Both the position numbers and the translations under genes were made by a program. From Sycobia sp. Sy_11 (taxonomy: Eukaryota; Arthropoda; Insecta; Hymenoptera; Epichrysomallidae), in assembly GCA_018907035.1 (NCBI GenBank), contig JACCIC010000381.1, forward strand, positions 37,034-101,033: DNA of 64,000 bases, given 5' to 3'. Position 1 is the stretch's first letter, and each line of letters starts with the position of its first letter. The notes under the pieces are model-generated. The model saw only the letters and a list, made by a program, of their open reading frames with translations, had not been told where the DNA came from and did not search any database. This document shows, piece by piece, positions 46,740-57,700 of this stretch.

Positions 46740-47439
46740 TAGTTGTAATTTAATTATTTTGTTTTAATAATAAACATACCTGTATGTACATTAGTAAATA
46801 AATAAATAGTGATTTTCATATGCTTACTTCATACCTTGTTCTATCTTCCGTATAATATGAATCATTTCTTAATATCTTTGTTTATTATATAATATTCGTG
46901 AAAGATATTAAACCCCTGCCGGATTCTTCGGGGTCGTCCCGCCCTAAAGGGATAATGAAAAATTAATAGCGAGGCATACAGTCGGGTACAACAAAGTTAC
47001 GTGGTATGATTAATCGCCCCGTTACAAATGCAGTGCTGAACGATGGTCCTCGTTATAATAAATCAGGTATTGCTAATCTTGATAATACAAGCGATGCTGG
47101 GACTCATTGTCTTACATATCAGAAGCGAAAAAATAGAGATATATTTATATATTTTTGTTGATCCAATACCTCCATTACATTTTCTATTCTACATTTCTGA
47201 TGCTGAAAAAATACGTAATATTATACCTTTTTATATAATCTCAGAAATCTCATAAAATAAATCATTTGCAATTTCATCATAATGAATGGATCATTTACTT
47301 TGACAGTTTTCCTTACATTATTATTTCTTGAAACTGAATATTTTCCTCGTATTCAGCAAAGAGTTCGAGAAATTTAAGGACATCAGTCAGAGGAGGTAAA
47401 TTACCATACACTACAATGAGCGATTACTTCAAACAGATA
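46740..47439. other. No gene recognised
   Basis: AT-rich flank of Polinton B. A short plus-strand hydrophobic frame (47043-47255) has no likeness and is probably chance. Confidence 0.4.
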
Positions 47440-47880
47440 AGTAGATAGGCTATGGGCATTCTAGCACATGGGCATTCTGGCACACTCTCCCCCCCCCTGA
47501 AATCTGTGCTTTGGCCCTGTGGGCATTCAAGCACACGTCCCCCCCTTGAAAACTGTGCTGAGCCCCCCGCATATTGTAATGTATAGAGAATGAGGTCACC
47601 TCCCAAAACGATGCCGCTCTCGCTATATTAGATAATGAGAGAGAGATGGGGAACCACTCGTTTCATCATTTTTTCATACATTAAAATTGAATATACGTGT
47701 GAGAAAAGGCGAATACCGTTGATGGTAGAGGAGAGCAGAGCATGACATACTTTACACACGAGTATACTTTGGGTTCTCTACTAGAGGGCTGGGGGGGTGT
47801 GTCTCACTTGACAGGTGAGTAGACTTTAGGTGTAGTAGAATACCTTTATGTGCCGTGATGCCTATAGCAAAGTCAACTAC
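47440..47880. repeat. Terminal repeat of Polinton B with fold-back and GGGCATTC repeats
   Basis: Three copies of TGGGCATTC-(T/A)(A/G)GCACA lie at about 47453, 47468 and 47520. The inner boundary TGCCTATAGCAAAGTCAACTAC (47859-47880) is the inverse of the outer start, giving a fold-back of about 440 bp. C-rich runs lie inside. Same plan as 24598-24816. Confidence 0.75.
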
Positions 47881-47929
47881 TTTTTTTATTTTTTTTTTCA
47901 TTTTTCTTCTTCTTTTAATTTAGCTTTAT

Positions 47930-49169
47930 TTAAATAGCCTTTCTTACATCTCCACTGATGGGATTATACTGAACTATGCGATCGTGCAAGATCAAGCAAT
48001 AAGCTGTAGTATTGGCTGGAAAGTTCTCTTTAGCCTCAAATTCTAAACGTACATCTACAGGAGCGCTCTTTAGAGATTCATTTTGTCGTGCGCAATCAAT
48101 CACTATGAGAGGTTCATTATCGTGAAACTGTTTCTTTGAAAGCAGTGGTTGAGGATCCCTTGTATAGTATGTTTTTTGGAAATTTGCATACATATCATAC
48201 AGTATTGCATATTGATTATTAGATATGTCAAGGTTTAAATTATTGTATGGATAATATTGAGAATAAAAAAAGTCTCACGTTAGTAATATTGCAATGATCA
48301 ACACGACTGGCGTTTGCGGATGCTTGAAATTTTTTCTTTGTCTGTAAGCCGAGAATCACATAACGTGGTTTCTCCAATTGATTGGAAGTTTTGACTGTCC
48401 ACACATGCTTATTGGCGCTTGGCAGAACAGGATATTCAAATAGTTCCCATGAACAGTAACACATTGGGATGGGATTATCTTTGCCAATGAAATTTAACAG
48501 TTGGATTTTTTGTTTATCAGAAGCAATGACATAAGGCATTAACCATTCAATCTTGCTTATTTTTATGTCACATTCTTCATATATAATATTATTACCAACT
48601 GTAGTATGTTCGTGGATTATAGCATTAATGTCCGATCTGGATCTTACCAGAATGAGTTCATGTTTCATGTTAATTACAATTTTTCTGTAATCTTCTGCGA
48701 AGCCCAAAATCATACTTAGAGGAATAGAAACGTCGAAGATTCCATGCCTATCTATCAATGTTCTCGTTGTTTCTTCGTTGCCAATCAAGCCTGCATTTTC
48801 AAGCATGAGCGTCTCGTTGGTATTGAATGAAGCCCATCCTTTCATGACACTACTCAATCCAACATTTTTACTTTTGTCTATCTCAACGCCATTAATTTCG
48901 TAGCGAATTTCATCAAAAAGATGACAAATACCATTGTTGACGAATCTAGATTTAGTTGGTGCATTTCCAGCAGTGTTTTGTAATTTTCCATAGATATGAA
49001 TAGAAGTACGTGATGGCAGAAGACACAGATCTTGGTGTTGGATGGAAATGCGAATTTCATCATTATGATCAAAGTTTAGTGATGTGTATGGTTGATGTGC
49101 GTGAATTTCATAATGAGCAATTGACTCATCGAATGCTATACCTGATTGAATTTTTAGTATTTCGTCCAT
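47930..49169 (-). pseudogene. MCP: Major capsid protein (hexon-like), copy B, one frameshift
   Basis: ATG at 49169 (MDEILKIQSGIAFDE). Open for 309 codons with HAHQPYTSLNFDHNDEI near the start, FDEIRYEINGVEI, IIYEECDIKISKIEWLMPYV and KPRYVILGLQT. A single frameshift near 48275 moves the last 100 or so codons (MYANFQKTYYTRD to GDVRKAI, stop at 47930) into another frame. The double jelly-roll capsid subunit makes up most of the predicted virion shell. Confidence 0.9.
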
Positions 49170-49302
49170 TTTTCAGAAAGCAGCAGAAAATTATACAGCT
49201 AATTTTTTTCCACGAACTTTTAGGCCTAGACATTGTAGGAACTGAATGTTCTTCAGTGTTAACGGTTTCAAACTCTTCCATCGACTGATTGTCGATTGCC
49301 AT
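49126..49302 (-). CDS. Conserved 58-aa small ORF overlapping capsid start, copy B
   Basis: Same length and place as in copy A. Starts AIDNQSMEEFETVNTEEHS after the Met, then SSWKKISCIIFCCFLKNGRN. Overlaps the capsid ATG by 44 bp in another frame. About 45 of 58 residues match copy A by eye. Unknown function. Confidence 0.6.
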   Translation of the reverse strand: MAIDNQSMEEFETVNTEEHSVPTMSRPKSSWKKISCIIFCCFLKNGRNTKNSIRYSIR

Positions 49303-49345
49303 GATGGAGTAATTATATGTGTGCTAGAATTATAAACAATCCCCA

Positions 49346-50031
49346 TTATATAGATTTGATATGAAGTCTAACAGTGATTTCCTCTTCTCGAAAATTAACT
49401 AGATTGCCGTCCTGATCGACAATTCGAACTTGTATATTATCTATGCACTTAACACTAAGTGGTAGATCTATAACATGTGATGGAATTTCTATGATTTTAT
49501 ATCCTGGAGGAACACTGGGAAAGAATTCATGTATAGTATGAACTTTTTGGTTGTTAATGAAAGCTCCTGCAGTAATGTTACAGTCGACTCTGAGTGCGTT
49601 GATTTTCAATATTTTCACTGGTAAATCAGAACGGTGTTCTATATTTTCTTTGCGAGTACGAGGAGTAAAACCCAACACTCGATCGATTGATTTTTCAGGT
49701 CTAAGGTCTAACGAAACACTGCACTTAATTTCACTTTTAAATGTATTATTGTTAGCTTTCAAGGAAAATTCAATTCCTTTGATTTCAATGTATTAGATAA
49801 AAATTGATTTATATCATCAATCTCGTAACTGCCAATGGGGATAGTAATAATTTCTCCTTTTAAATGAAGTTGATTATTTGTATTGTCAATATTTGGAATT
49901 GAATTAAAGGTTAAAAGTTCGACTAAACCTAAAACATAATTTTTATGCTTTGGTAATTCAATGGATGGAAAGTATTGGTCTTCTAAGACAGAAGATTTTC
50001 CTGAAAGAGTCAAAGTGAAACTATCTTCCAT
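49346..50031 (-). pseudogene. Penton-like minor capsid protein, copy B, one frameshift
   Basis: ATG at 50031 (MEDSFTLTLSGKSS). The N-terminal part ends at 49759 after a frameshift near 49775. The second part (LRPEKSIDRVLGFTPR, EFFPSVPPGYKIIEIPSHVI, VDQDGNLVNFREEEI) is open to 49346. Polinton minor capsid protein, expected to form the vertices as a single jelly roll. It lies between protease and capsid, as in other Polintons. Confidence 0.85.
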
Positions 50032-50076
50032 GACTGATTGAGTGAAAATGATCAAATTTTATCTGACAAATTCTTT

Positions 50077-50570
50077 TTATAGACTTTCAGTTAAAAAACG
50101 AAGACAAAGATGACCGCAAATGAATGAGTCGAAATTCTGATATCTTGTATAGTTGTATTTCACTTCTTTCACATTGAAATATTTCATACGATCTATGGGA
50201 GGTTTGAGGTCACCAAAGCTATCAAAGTAGGTGACGTCAGATCCTCTCTTTCGATAACTGACCCAATAGGTACCTTTATTTTCCGGATCATCCAGATTAA
50301 CAATGGCAGATTCGTTATTCCATGGTCCATTACGAGGAAGGCTATTTCTCATGAAAACACCACGAAAATATGGAATTTGTAATATATGTGCATATTTTAT
50401 AAGATCATAGTTTGTTAGTGGACGATTTGGCAAAATTAAATTGAAGTTTTTTTTTTCTTTCAATTAGACCGTGTTCGACATGCGGTTTGAGAAATAATCC
50501 AATTCCACGTTTATATGGCTTCAGATGGAGACCTTTACCTAAAGCAATAGCTTCCATCGTCTTATTATGT
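50077..50570 (-). pseudogene. PRO: Adenovirus-type cysteine protease, copy B, with tail of pX-like protein
   Basis: The region from 50570 starts with the end of the pX-like protein (ESKRHNKTMEAIALGKGL, GIGLFLKPH) in the frame lost by a shift in an A run near 50455. The protease is open from 50463: FRGVFMRNSLPR, AIVNLDDPEN, then TYWVSYRK, YFDSFGDLKPP and FICGHLCLRF. The catalytic Cys and acidic residue are present, but the position where this family has His is Tyr (codon at 50266-50268), so it should be inactive. It would process virion proteins. pX and protease appear to be one continuous frame originally. Confidence 0.85.
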
Positions 50571-50880
50571 CGCTTACTTTCTTGATAACAAGACTAGCAT
50601 CTTTAGCTTTAATCAGTTGCCAAGCTTTATTAGCAAGCTTTCTGTCAGCCACTTTACGATTACTGTTTTTATTAGAGTACTCAATGTCATGTTCTTTACA
50701 TGCCTTATCTAGTTCATTTATTCCCGGATCACCCCTTTTTAATCGCTTTGTTAATTTAGTTCCAGGGCCACAGTATTGATAACCAGGAAGATGCATTTCG
50801 ATAGGTAAATTGTTGATTATTCTATCGAGCAATCCACGTCCTTCCTTTTTTGAATGCTCCCGAGTTTTATGCTCAATCAT
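50539..50880 (-). pseudogene. Phospholipase A2 domain (parvovirus VP1 type), copy B
   Basis: ATG at 50880. MHLPGYQYCGPGTKL is an intact calcium loop, followed about 35 residues later by CKEHDIEYSNK, the His-Asp dyad. After KAKDAS a deletion of about 120 codons removes the following pX-like protein, and the frame runs out in 14 unrelated residues. The active-site motifs survive. It sits divergently from the ATPase with under 100 bp between. Confidence 0.75.
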
Positions 50881-50976
50881 CTTTGGCAGTCAAATTATAA
50901 CTGATGATCGAAAATATAAAATGAACATTTATATATTTACTTCAGTTAATGATAAACTAGACTTTGTCATATCAAC

Positions 50977-51669
50977 ATGGATTTCATTGAGCAGAACGTG
51001 AAACTCCCTGTCGTTAACTTTGATTTTGGAAAGGAAAAAAGAAGGAAGCGACACGGAGAATTGCTACCAGATAGTATACGAGCAGTATTTTGTGGTCCAT
51101 CAAACTGCGGAAAAACAAATAGCTTATTAGCTTTAATCACTTATCCCAATGGTCTTAGATTCGAGAATGTGTATGTTTATTCAAAATCGTTAAATCAACC
51201 AAAGTATCAATTTCTCAAAAAAGTCATAGAACCAGTCGAAGGCATCTCATATTTCCCGTTTAGTGAACATGAATCTGTAATATCATCGGAGGAAGCATTG
51301 CCCAATTCAATTATGATTTTTGATCATGTAGCTTGTGAGAAGCAAGATAACGTCAGAGCATTTTTCTGTATGGGGAGACATAAAAGTGTAGACTGCTTCT
51401 ACCTATGCCAGTCATATGCTCATATACGAAAACATCTTATTAGAGATAATATTAATATGTTAGTAATTTATCGACAAGATGATGTGAATTTAAAACTTAT
51501 TTATGATGACCATGTCAATACTGATCTGTCTTTCAACGAGTTTCGTAATTTTTGTTCTGAATGCTGGAAAAATGATAAATATGGATTTGATGTTATTGAT
51601 AAAGATAGAACGATGGATGCTGGTAGATACAGAAAAGGTTTTGACTGTTTTACAATAAAAAGAAATTAA
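50977..51669 (+). CDS. ATPase: Genome-packaging ATPase (FtsK/HerA, A32-like), copy B, intact
   Basis: 230 residues from ATG (MDFIEQNVKLPV), full family length. Walker A FCGPSNCGKTNSLLALI near residue 40. Walker B region SIMIFDHVACEKQDN near residue 120. CFYLCQSYAHIRKHL and VIYRQDDVNLKLIYDDH follow. Pumps element DNA into the capsid. No breaks, the best preserved gene in either Polinton. The downstream gene starts 47 bp later on the same strand. Confidence 0.9.
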   Translation: MDFIEQNVKLPVVNFDFGKEKRRKRHGELLPDSIRAVFCGPSNCGKTNSLLALITYPNGLRFENVYVYSKSLNQPKYQFLKKVIEPVEGISYFPFSEHESVISSEEALPNSIMIFDHVACEKQDNVRAFFCMGRHKSVDCFYLCQSYAHIRKHLIRDNINMLVIYRQDDVNLKLIYDDHVNTDLSFNEFRNFCSECWKNDKYGFDVIDKDRTMDAGRYRKGFDCFTIKRN

Positions 51670-51715
51670 AAAAATCTTAATCACTCAGGTCAATTTTACA
51701 CAGCAACACGACACC

Positions 51716-52617
51716 ATGTCGGACATTGAGAAAGAAAAGAGTATTCTTAGCGAGTTGATGCAAGCTCGTAAAGCTATTAAAAGGAAATCTGCACTATTGA
51801 AACAAGAGAGAGAGAATCTTGAAAAAGTTGTAGGAGATACATTGAAACCTGTCATTACACCACTTGAAAAGCTTGTTGAATCAAATAGTGTACAGTCTTC
51901 TAATTTCATTTCGAATGATCAGAGCATTAGAAAACCGACTAGATCCCGAAAAAAGTTGAGTTTTATGATAGATAATAATATTCGCTCAGCTTCCATGAAA
52001 GATTATGATTCCGATGATGATTTTGCCTCATTAGATAACTCAATGATGAATTCGACATTCAAATCTATGCATGAAGACAATGTTAAATCTAATATTTTAA
52101 ATCAAAGCCGTAGTAAATTGGATAACATATATGGAGTAAGAAATATTGGAGGTATATACATGCTTGGCGATTCTGAAATTAAATTTGATGATAATAAAAT
52201 AAAAGTGAAAGATTTAACTTATCCTAAAAGTAATGGACTAATAGAGCTACTTATTAAAAAAGAACCAGACGACACATTAATAAGTACAGCAGATCGTGAA
52301 AATTATCGCAGTATTCTAGAAGCAACAAGTGCTCACCGGAAAAAACATAGTAAAGATGAATCTATACGCTCATCGAAGAGTAGAAAATATTTCAACATCA
52401 TTGCACCAATGTTTCGCACCAGTCATACAAAAAAAAGAGGGGGAGGTCACCTGCCTAAATATAAAATAGCACAGAAAGATTCTACAATAGAGTTAGTGTA
52501 CTGGGATGATCCGAATGAACTTGTTGAGAGACTAAGATTACTAATTGCCGAACAATCAGCTGGAAATAACAATCATATCAATGAAATCCATTCAATTATT
52601 GAACTGCGTGAAATAGG

Positions 52618-52675
<58 letters not shown>

Positions 52676-52678
52676 TAA
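51716..52678 (+). CDS. YWDDPNELV-family Polinton protein (DUF8207-like), copy B
   Basis: 320 codons. The upstream Met used in copy A is ATC here, so translation would start at 51716. N-terminal helix (KEKSILSELMQARKAIK), basic RKPTRSRKKL, Ser/Asp-rich linker, core IYGVRNIGGIYMLGDSEIKF, then YWDDPNELVERLRLLIAEQS and GNNNHINEIHSI. The natural end is lost: the frame runs into an (AT)n expansion and adds repeated Tyr-Ile. Role unknown. A structural or DNA-associated virion protein is a guess from its neighbours. Confidence 0.8.
52618..52672. repeat. (AT)n microsatellite
   Basis: Expanded within the 3' end of the preceding gene. Confidence 0.95.
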
Positions 52679-52711
52679 TACACATTCGTCTATTCTTCAA
52701 TCAGTATCATC

Positions 52712-53275
52712 ATGGGTCTCGACTTGTTTGGAAAAAATTTGAGAGACTCGAAAGGGAGTCGAGGTCCTCCAGGCGTTGGATACAATTTCACAACAGATGG
52801 CAATTTTGATATAGAAAATAAACGTCTTTGTAATGTTGGTGAAGCTATTGAAAGTACTGATGCAGTTTGTATAAAAACGTTACATGTAATCTTGCAGAAG
52901 GAACTAAATACTGTATTTTCCAAAATTAATGAAATTCTAAAAGAAAATGAGAAATACCATGAACAAAATGGCTTGATAACAGAAGAGAAATTCAAAGATC
53001 TTTATCAAAAATATTATACACATAATGAAAATCGATTTAAATTGGAAGAAAGAATGAATAAATTCGATAAAAATCTTATGAAAACCAATCAGGATAAATC
53101 AGAACTGGAATCAAAACTGAAAACTCTTAGTGACTCACATACTCGTTTAAATGATACTATGACAAAATCGGTTTCGAATTTGAATGCTATTATAATAGAT
53201 ATTAACAGGAAAACAAATGCACCGACAAGATCAGCAAAGGCAAAGTCAGCAGGAAATAAAACAAAAAGTGGTTGA
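52712..53275 (+). CDS. Fibre-like coiled-coil protein, copy B
   Basis: 187 residues, intact. MGLDLFGKNLRDSKGSRGPPG, then NFDIENKRLCNVGEAIEST, then long heptad-rich helices (about 70-170) and a basic end (SAKAKSAGNKTKSG). Longer than copy A by about 50 residues in the shaft, as fibres often vary. The head domain of a typical fibre is absent, so it may be only a stalk or a core protein. Its last 60 bp overlap the integrase frame. Confidence 0.65.
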   Translation: MGLDLFGKNLRDSKGSRGPPGVGYNFTTDGNFDIENKRLCNVGEAIESTDAVCIKTLHVILQKELNTVFSKINEILKENEKYHEQNGLITEEKFKDLYQKYYTHNENRFKLEERMNKFDKNLMKTNQDKSELESKLKTLSDSHTRLNDTMTKSVSNLNAIIIDINRKTNAPTRSAKAKSAGNKTKSG

Positions 53276-54124
53276 TGAGCTACACAAACCTGCCCGTCGC
53301 AGATATAAGCGAAGAAAATATGATATACGTGGTATAGATGAAACTTGGCAAGCAGATCTTGTAGAAATGATACCCTACTCTAAGGAGAATAAAGGGTTTC
53401 GTTATTTACTCACTGTTATAGATTTATTTTCGAAGTATGCTTGGGCTAAACCAGTAAAGTCAAAGAATGGTAACGATGTTACTCTCGCTATGAATACGAT
53501 ATTGAAACATGGAAGAGTACCATCAAATCTACAAACTGCTCAAGGAAAAGAATTTTACAATTTACACTTCCAAAACCTCATGAAAAAATATAAGATAAAT
53601 CTATACTCTTCACACAGTAATCTTCATGCAAGTATTTGTGAACGATTTAATAGAACCTTAAAAAATGCAATGTGGATACAATTCAGCAAACAAGGAAACT
53701 ACAAATGGATAGGTATCCTTCCAGATTTACTGAAAGCTTAGAATTCAAGAAAACATCGAACAATAGGAATTGAGCCTGAAAATGTAAGCCAAGAAAACGA
53801 AAGGGAGGTGAAGAAGCGTTTTTCAAGTGAGATGATAGCAAGGAAAAAACCGACCAACATATTTTTGAAAAAGGCTATACACCTAATTGGTCTACTGAAA
53901 TTTTTACAATGTCAAGAATTGTAAAAACTGATCCAGTAACTTATCACGTTAAAGATTATTACGATAAGCCTGTATCTGGAGGTTTTCATGAAACTGAAAT
54001 TCAAAAGACTAAGTACCCTGAAATTTATTTAGTAGAAAAAGTGCTAAAACAGAGTGGTAACCGCGTATATGTTAAATGGTTAGGATTCAATAGTGAGCAT
54101 AATAGTTGGATAAATAAAAAATAA
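53217..54124 (+). pseudogene. INT: Polinton integrase with chromodomain, copy B
   Basis: DELHKPARRRYKRRKYDI, core WQADLVEM, then LQTAQGKEF where the second catalytic Asp is Ala (53538-53540), then ASICERFNRTL. A stop at about 53739 and a deletion follow. The C-terminal part (53909-54124) is open: DPVTYHVKDYYDKPVSGGF, then the chromodomain YLVEKVLKQSGNRVYVKWLG ending HNSW. Should be inactive. Confidence 0.9.
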
Positions 54125-54307
54125 ATTAAATGAAAGCAATATAAAAGTAAAACATATGGATATATGGAAGGTCACTAGTTATTAAATATGAAAGACAGTG
54201 TATTATGATTATAATATTTATTTATGTAATTAAGTTACACATGTTTTGATTCTTTTTTTACAAATAAATAATGATAAGAAATTAATCTATGTGTGTTTTA
54301 TTAATAT

Positions 54308-54613
54308 TTAAGAAGTAGAAGTGTTAAACTTAAAACAACTACCGCCTTGATACACTATAAATAAACAAAGCTTATTTGCTTTGTTAGCCATATTTATGAA
54401 AAATTCTTCTTCTTTTAATAATGCCGAAGATATCTTTTGCGGCAAAAATATTTGAAAGTTATCGTCCAGCTCCGCAACGTCTTTGGTGCCATATCTTGTA
54501 GAGACTTGCTTAAGAGCAGTCACCATGTACTGCTGATTTTTCTCCAATTCTGGACATTTCTTCCGCGGCATAAACTCGCTCTCAGATATCTTGTTAAGAG
54601 TAGCTAAGTCCAT
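54308..54613 (-). CDS. Small Polinton protein, possible OB-fold ssDNA-binding protein, copy B
   Basis: 101 residues, same length as copy A, intact. MDLATLNKISESEFMPRK, YGTKDVAELDDNFQIFLP, LCLFIVYQGGSCFKF. Lies about 100 bp downstream of PolB. Equal length and open frame in both old copies suggest it was under selection in the active element. Confidence 0.65.
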   Translation of the reverse strand: MDLATLNKISESEFMPRKKCPELEKNQQYMVTALKQVSTRYGTKDVAELDDNFQIFLPQKISSALLKEEEFFINMANKANKLCLFIVYQGGSCFKFNTSTS

Positions 54614-54708
54614 TCTAAAGAAAAGAAAAAAATTTTTCTTTTTAATTCTAACGTAGTAAAAAAAAATTAATTTTTTTAAAGAGAAAATTAACTACGAATC
54701 TTAGCTTA

Positions 54709-57700
54709 TTAGATTAGTCTTGTTTTCTTTGGAGATGGCAGATAATTCTCAAACTCTTCAACTGCTCGAATGAGTTCCTCGTCATCCTCGATCTCTTCAC
54801 ATAGCTGATTCCCCACTATAATTTCTTCCTCTTCCATTTCCTCACGGAGTGCATCCCTTCCCTCGGCTTCAACTGAGCTTACCCCTTCCAAAACTTTCAA
54901 AATTTCTTCAGGATTCCATTCGTGCATTAGTTCGTCAGATATATTATACTCAATGCTTATTGGTTCACCTTGATTACTATAGAGCGTTACTATTTCTCGC
55001 ATAACTTGATTTTCATTAGTTACTTTATCCCTACTCTGTTGTTCTGCATGTACATCTGCCGTGACTCGAATCTCATTGCCGATTATATTCTCCCTCTCTT
55101 CTTCTCCAGTAGCTACACCTACTTGAGCTCTTTTTCCATTGGACTCATCGTATCCCCTCACATTATCCTTCCCCTCCTCTTCGATTTCCTGACCTGTACT
55201 TCCCATTATTTCCCTCTCTACCTTACTTGCAGCTTCCAACATTTGCTCCTCTAGGATTTTATAGTGACCCCAAGGTAATGTGTCTGTAGTATTAGGCAAT
55301 ATGTATCTTTTATCATCAAATGGACTTAGGGCAATTTTTTTCTGTTTTTCTGTATGCACTATGTGTAATTTTGAGTGAATGGTGCACTGCTCCCGTTGTA
55401 TAATTACAAGGTTTTCCAGGCATCTTCTATAATCATCGAATGTAATTGATTTCTTCACTACACCCGATTTAATACCTTTAGCTTTTTTTACTATTCCTCC
55501 TCCATCAACTAAAATACTGTACATTTTGCTTCGTAAACCAATAAATTCCATCATGATCTTTCGATTACATTCATCTTTCATTAGTCCAGGAATTTTTTTA
55601 TTTTTACGTGGAATTCCATACTGATTATTTTCATCATAATCAGAAGTATCAAATCTATGAATATCTTCTTTCATTATTTGATACATATCAATGTCCTCTA
55701 CTTCATATATCAAGCTGTCAGTTTCAGTATACAAGAGTTTACATATTTCGCCCACTCGCTGTTTCATGTAAGAGTAGTGAAAATCGTAGACTAATGTTTT
55801 GGATAAATCGAGGATACAAAGCCCAACGTATATAGGCTTTTTGATTGTTACACTTGTTTTTTTCAGCTGAATGGCAACTAAATTTTCATCAAAAATCGCA
55901 CAGCTATGATAATTAGGAAGAGATATGTGTGCTTCTGCTCCATATCGGCCAGTAAATTTATTTACTAACCGTACAACGCGAGATCGCTCTCGCTCAATAC
56001 ATTTTCCATAAACAGCATTAATTAAAAGTTTATAAAAGAGTTTTTCAAGCTCATTCTTTGCATGCTTTCGCTTTTCAGTATTTAGTACAACATATGATTT
56101 TAACCAAGGTTTCTGTTCAAAGCTCAAAATTCTATGTACTTTTTTCAATCGAAGACCATTGTCGAGCGCTTGCTTAAGGGCGCGATAATGAATTATATAC
56201 CTTGTTTTATCGTTCAAAGTAGTTAGAAGTTTCTTTTGTTTTGAGCCAGGTGGTGTATGATGCTCGGCACAGAAAGGTAAATCACGATGAATATCATGTA
56301 TTTCCTCTGGATACTCCAAATCTACTTCAGCAATATAACCTACGTCCGAATCTGATGGTGTATTGAAAAAGTCACGATTTGATTCATAATCAACCCATTT
56401 AAATTTTCCAACTGGTAAATGCTGTACCATCGCCCATCCATACAAATTATTTATATCATAATATAAAAGTGTCTTTGTCTTCTTTTTTTCATCATATGTC
56501 GATCCCATGTATGGATTATTTGTCTTTGCATATCGATTGCAGCACTGACTTATTCCACCTCGAATGCCTGATTCAATAAATAATAACATGCCAATATCTG
56601 TTAGAAGCTCTAATTCTACCTTCGTCATTTTTAGAGCTGCTGCAAATATTAATCCTGGAGTAGTGTAAAAATGTGCAGGACATAAGCCGTATGCTTTAAT
56701 AGATGTGTCTCGATAATTTTCAAAGACATCTGCTAAGAGTAGAACATCTGTTTTTAAATATAAGTCCGAATACTCTCCTAATGTTCTTATATTAAAACTT
56801 TGCCACACTTGAACAGCGTGCTTATAGTCTTCCTCACTAATACCTGAATCTGTCAATTTATTATAAAATTCATTTTTCGACGGCAGTTTTGTAGTTATTA
56901 ATTTATCAAGTCCATCTACAAAATCTTAAGGAAATATTCCTTTACGTCTAAGAAGATCAATATTTTCGTTTGAGTATCCATCTAATTGAAATGTCTGTAT
57001 TGCTATTGGTACATTATCTAGATAAGACGCAAGTTTCTCTAAAGATGATGGCAAAAATAGCCAAGAATCTAAGAATCTAAAACTCACATCACAGTCATCC
57101 ATATACTTTGTGAAGGAAATATATTTTTCCTTGTTATGAGGTATTAAGTTAACTCGACCTTTCATCAGTGTAGAAGTTCCAATTTCTTTTGAAATAAAGT
57201 GTGTATCATAATTGAGATTGTGAAAAATTACTGGAATAAATTTCGAGTCTTTATAGTTCAAATTGCAGGAATTATGGGCAGCACCTCTGAATCTAATGAG
57301 AAAAAAATTAATTTTGTAAAATAATTTGTTTTTCTTTATTATATTAAATTATCTTTTAAATTATTATATTAAATTTACCTTCCTGTTAAATGACAGTGAT
57401 CTCACACTACCAGTTGCTCATCCAAAAATGGTTTTCGACATATATGGCAAACGGCCGACTACTTAAAAGTCAACTCTTCATCATCTGTGAGTTTCATTGG
57501 TTTTGGATTTTTATAGAGATGATCAATCTGCTCACCAATTGATTTTAATTCACGCACAAACCAACTTGCGGGTGTCTCATCGTCTGCACTTTTCTGTCTA
57601 TATGCTTTGTAAACGGATAATTTGTCATCAAAGCTACATTTTACATAAAATCCTATACTGTATGCCTGGTGGAGTTTTCTGTAGGTTTTAATAAGCAATC

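Noticed and set aside
47043..47255. Hydrophobic 70-codon frame before Polinton B
   Set aside because: AT-rich sequence readily gives Ile/Leu/Phe runs. No conserved pattern.
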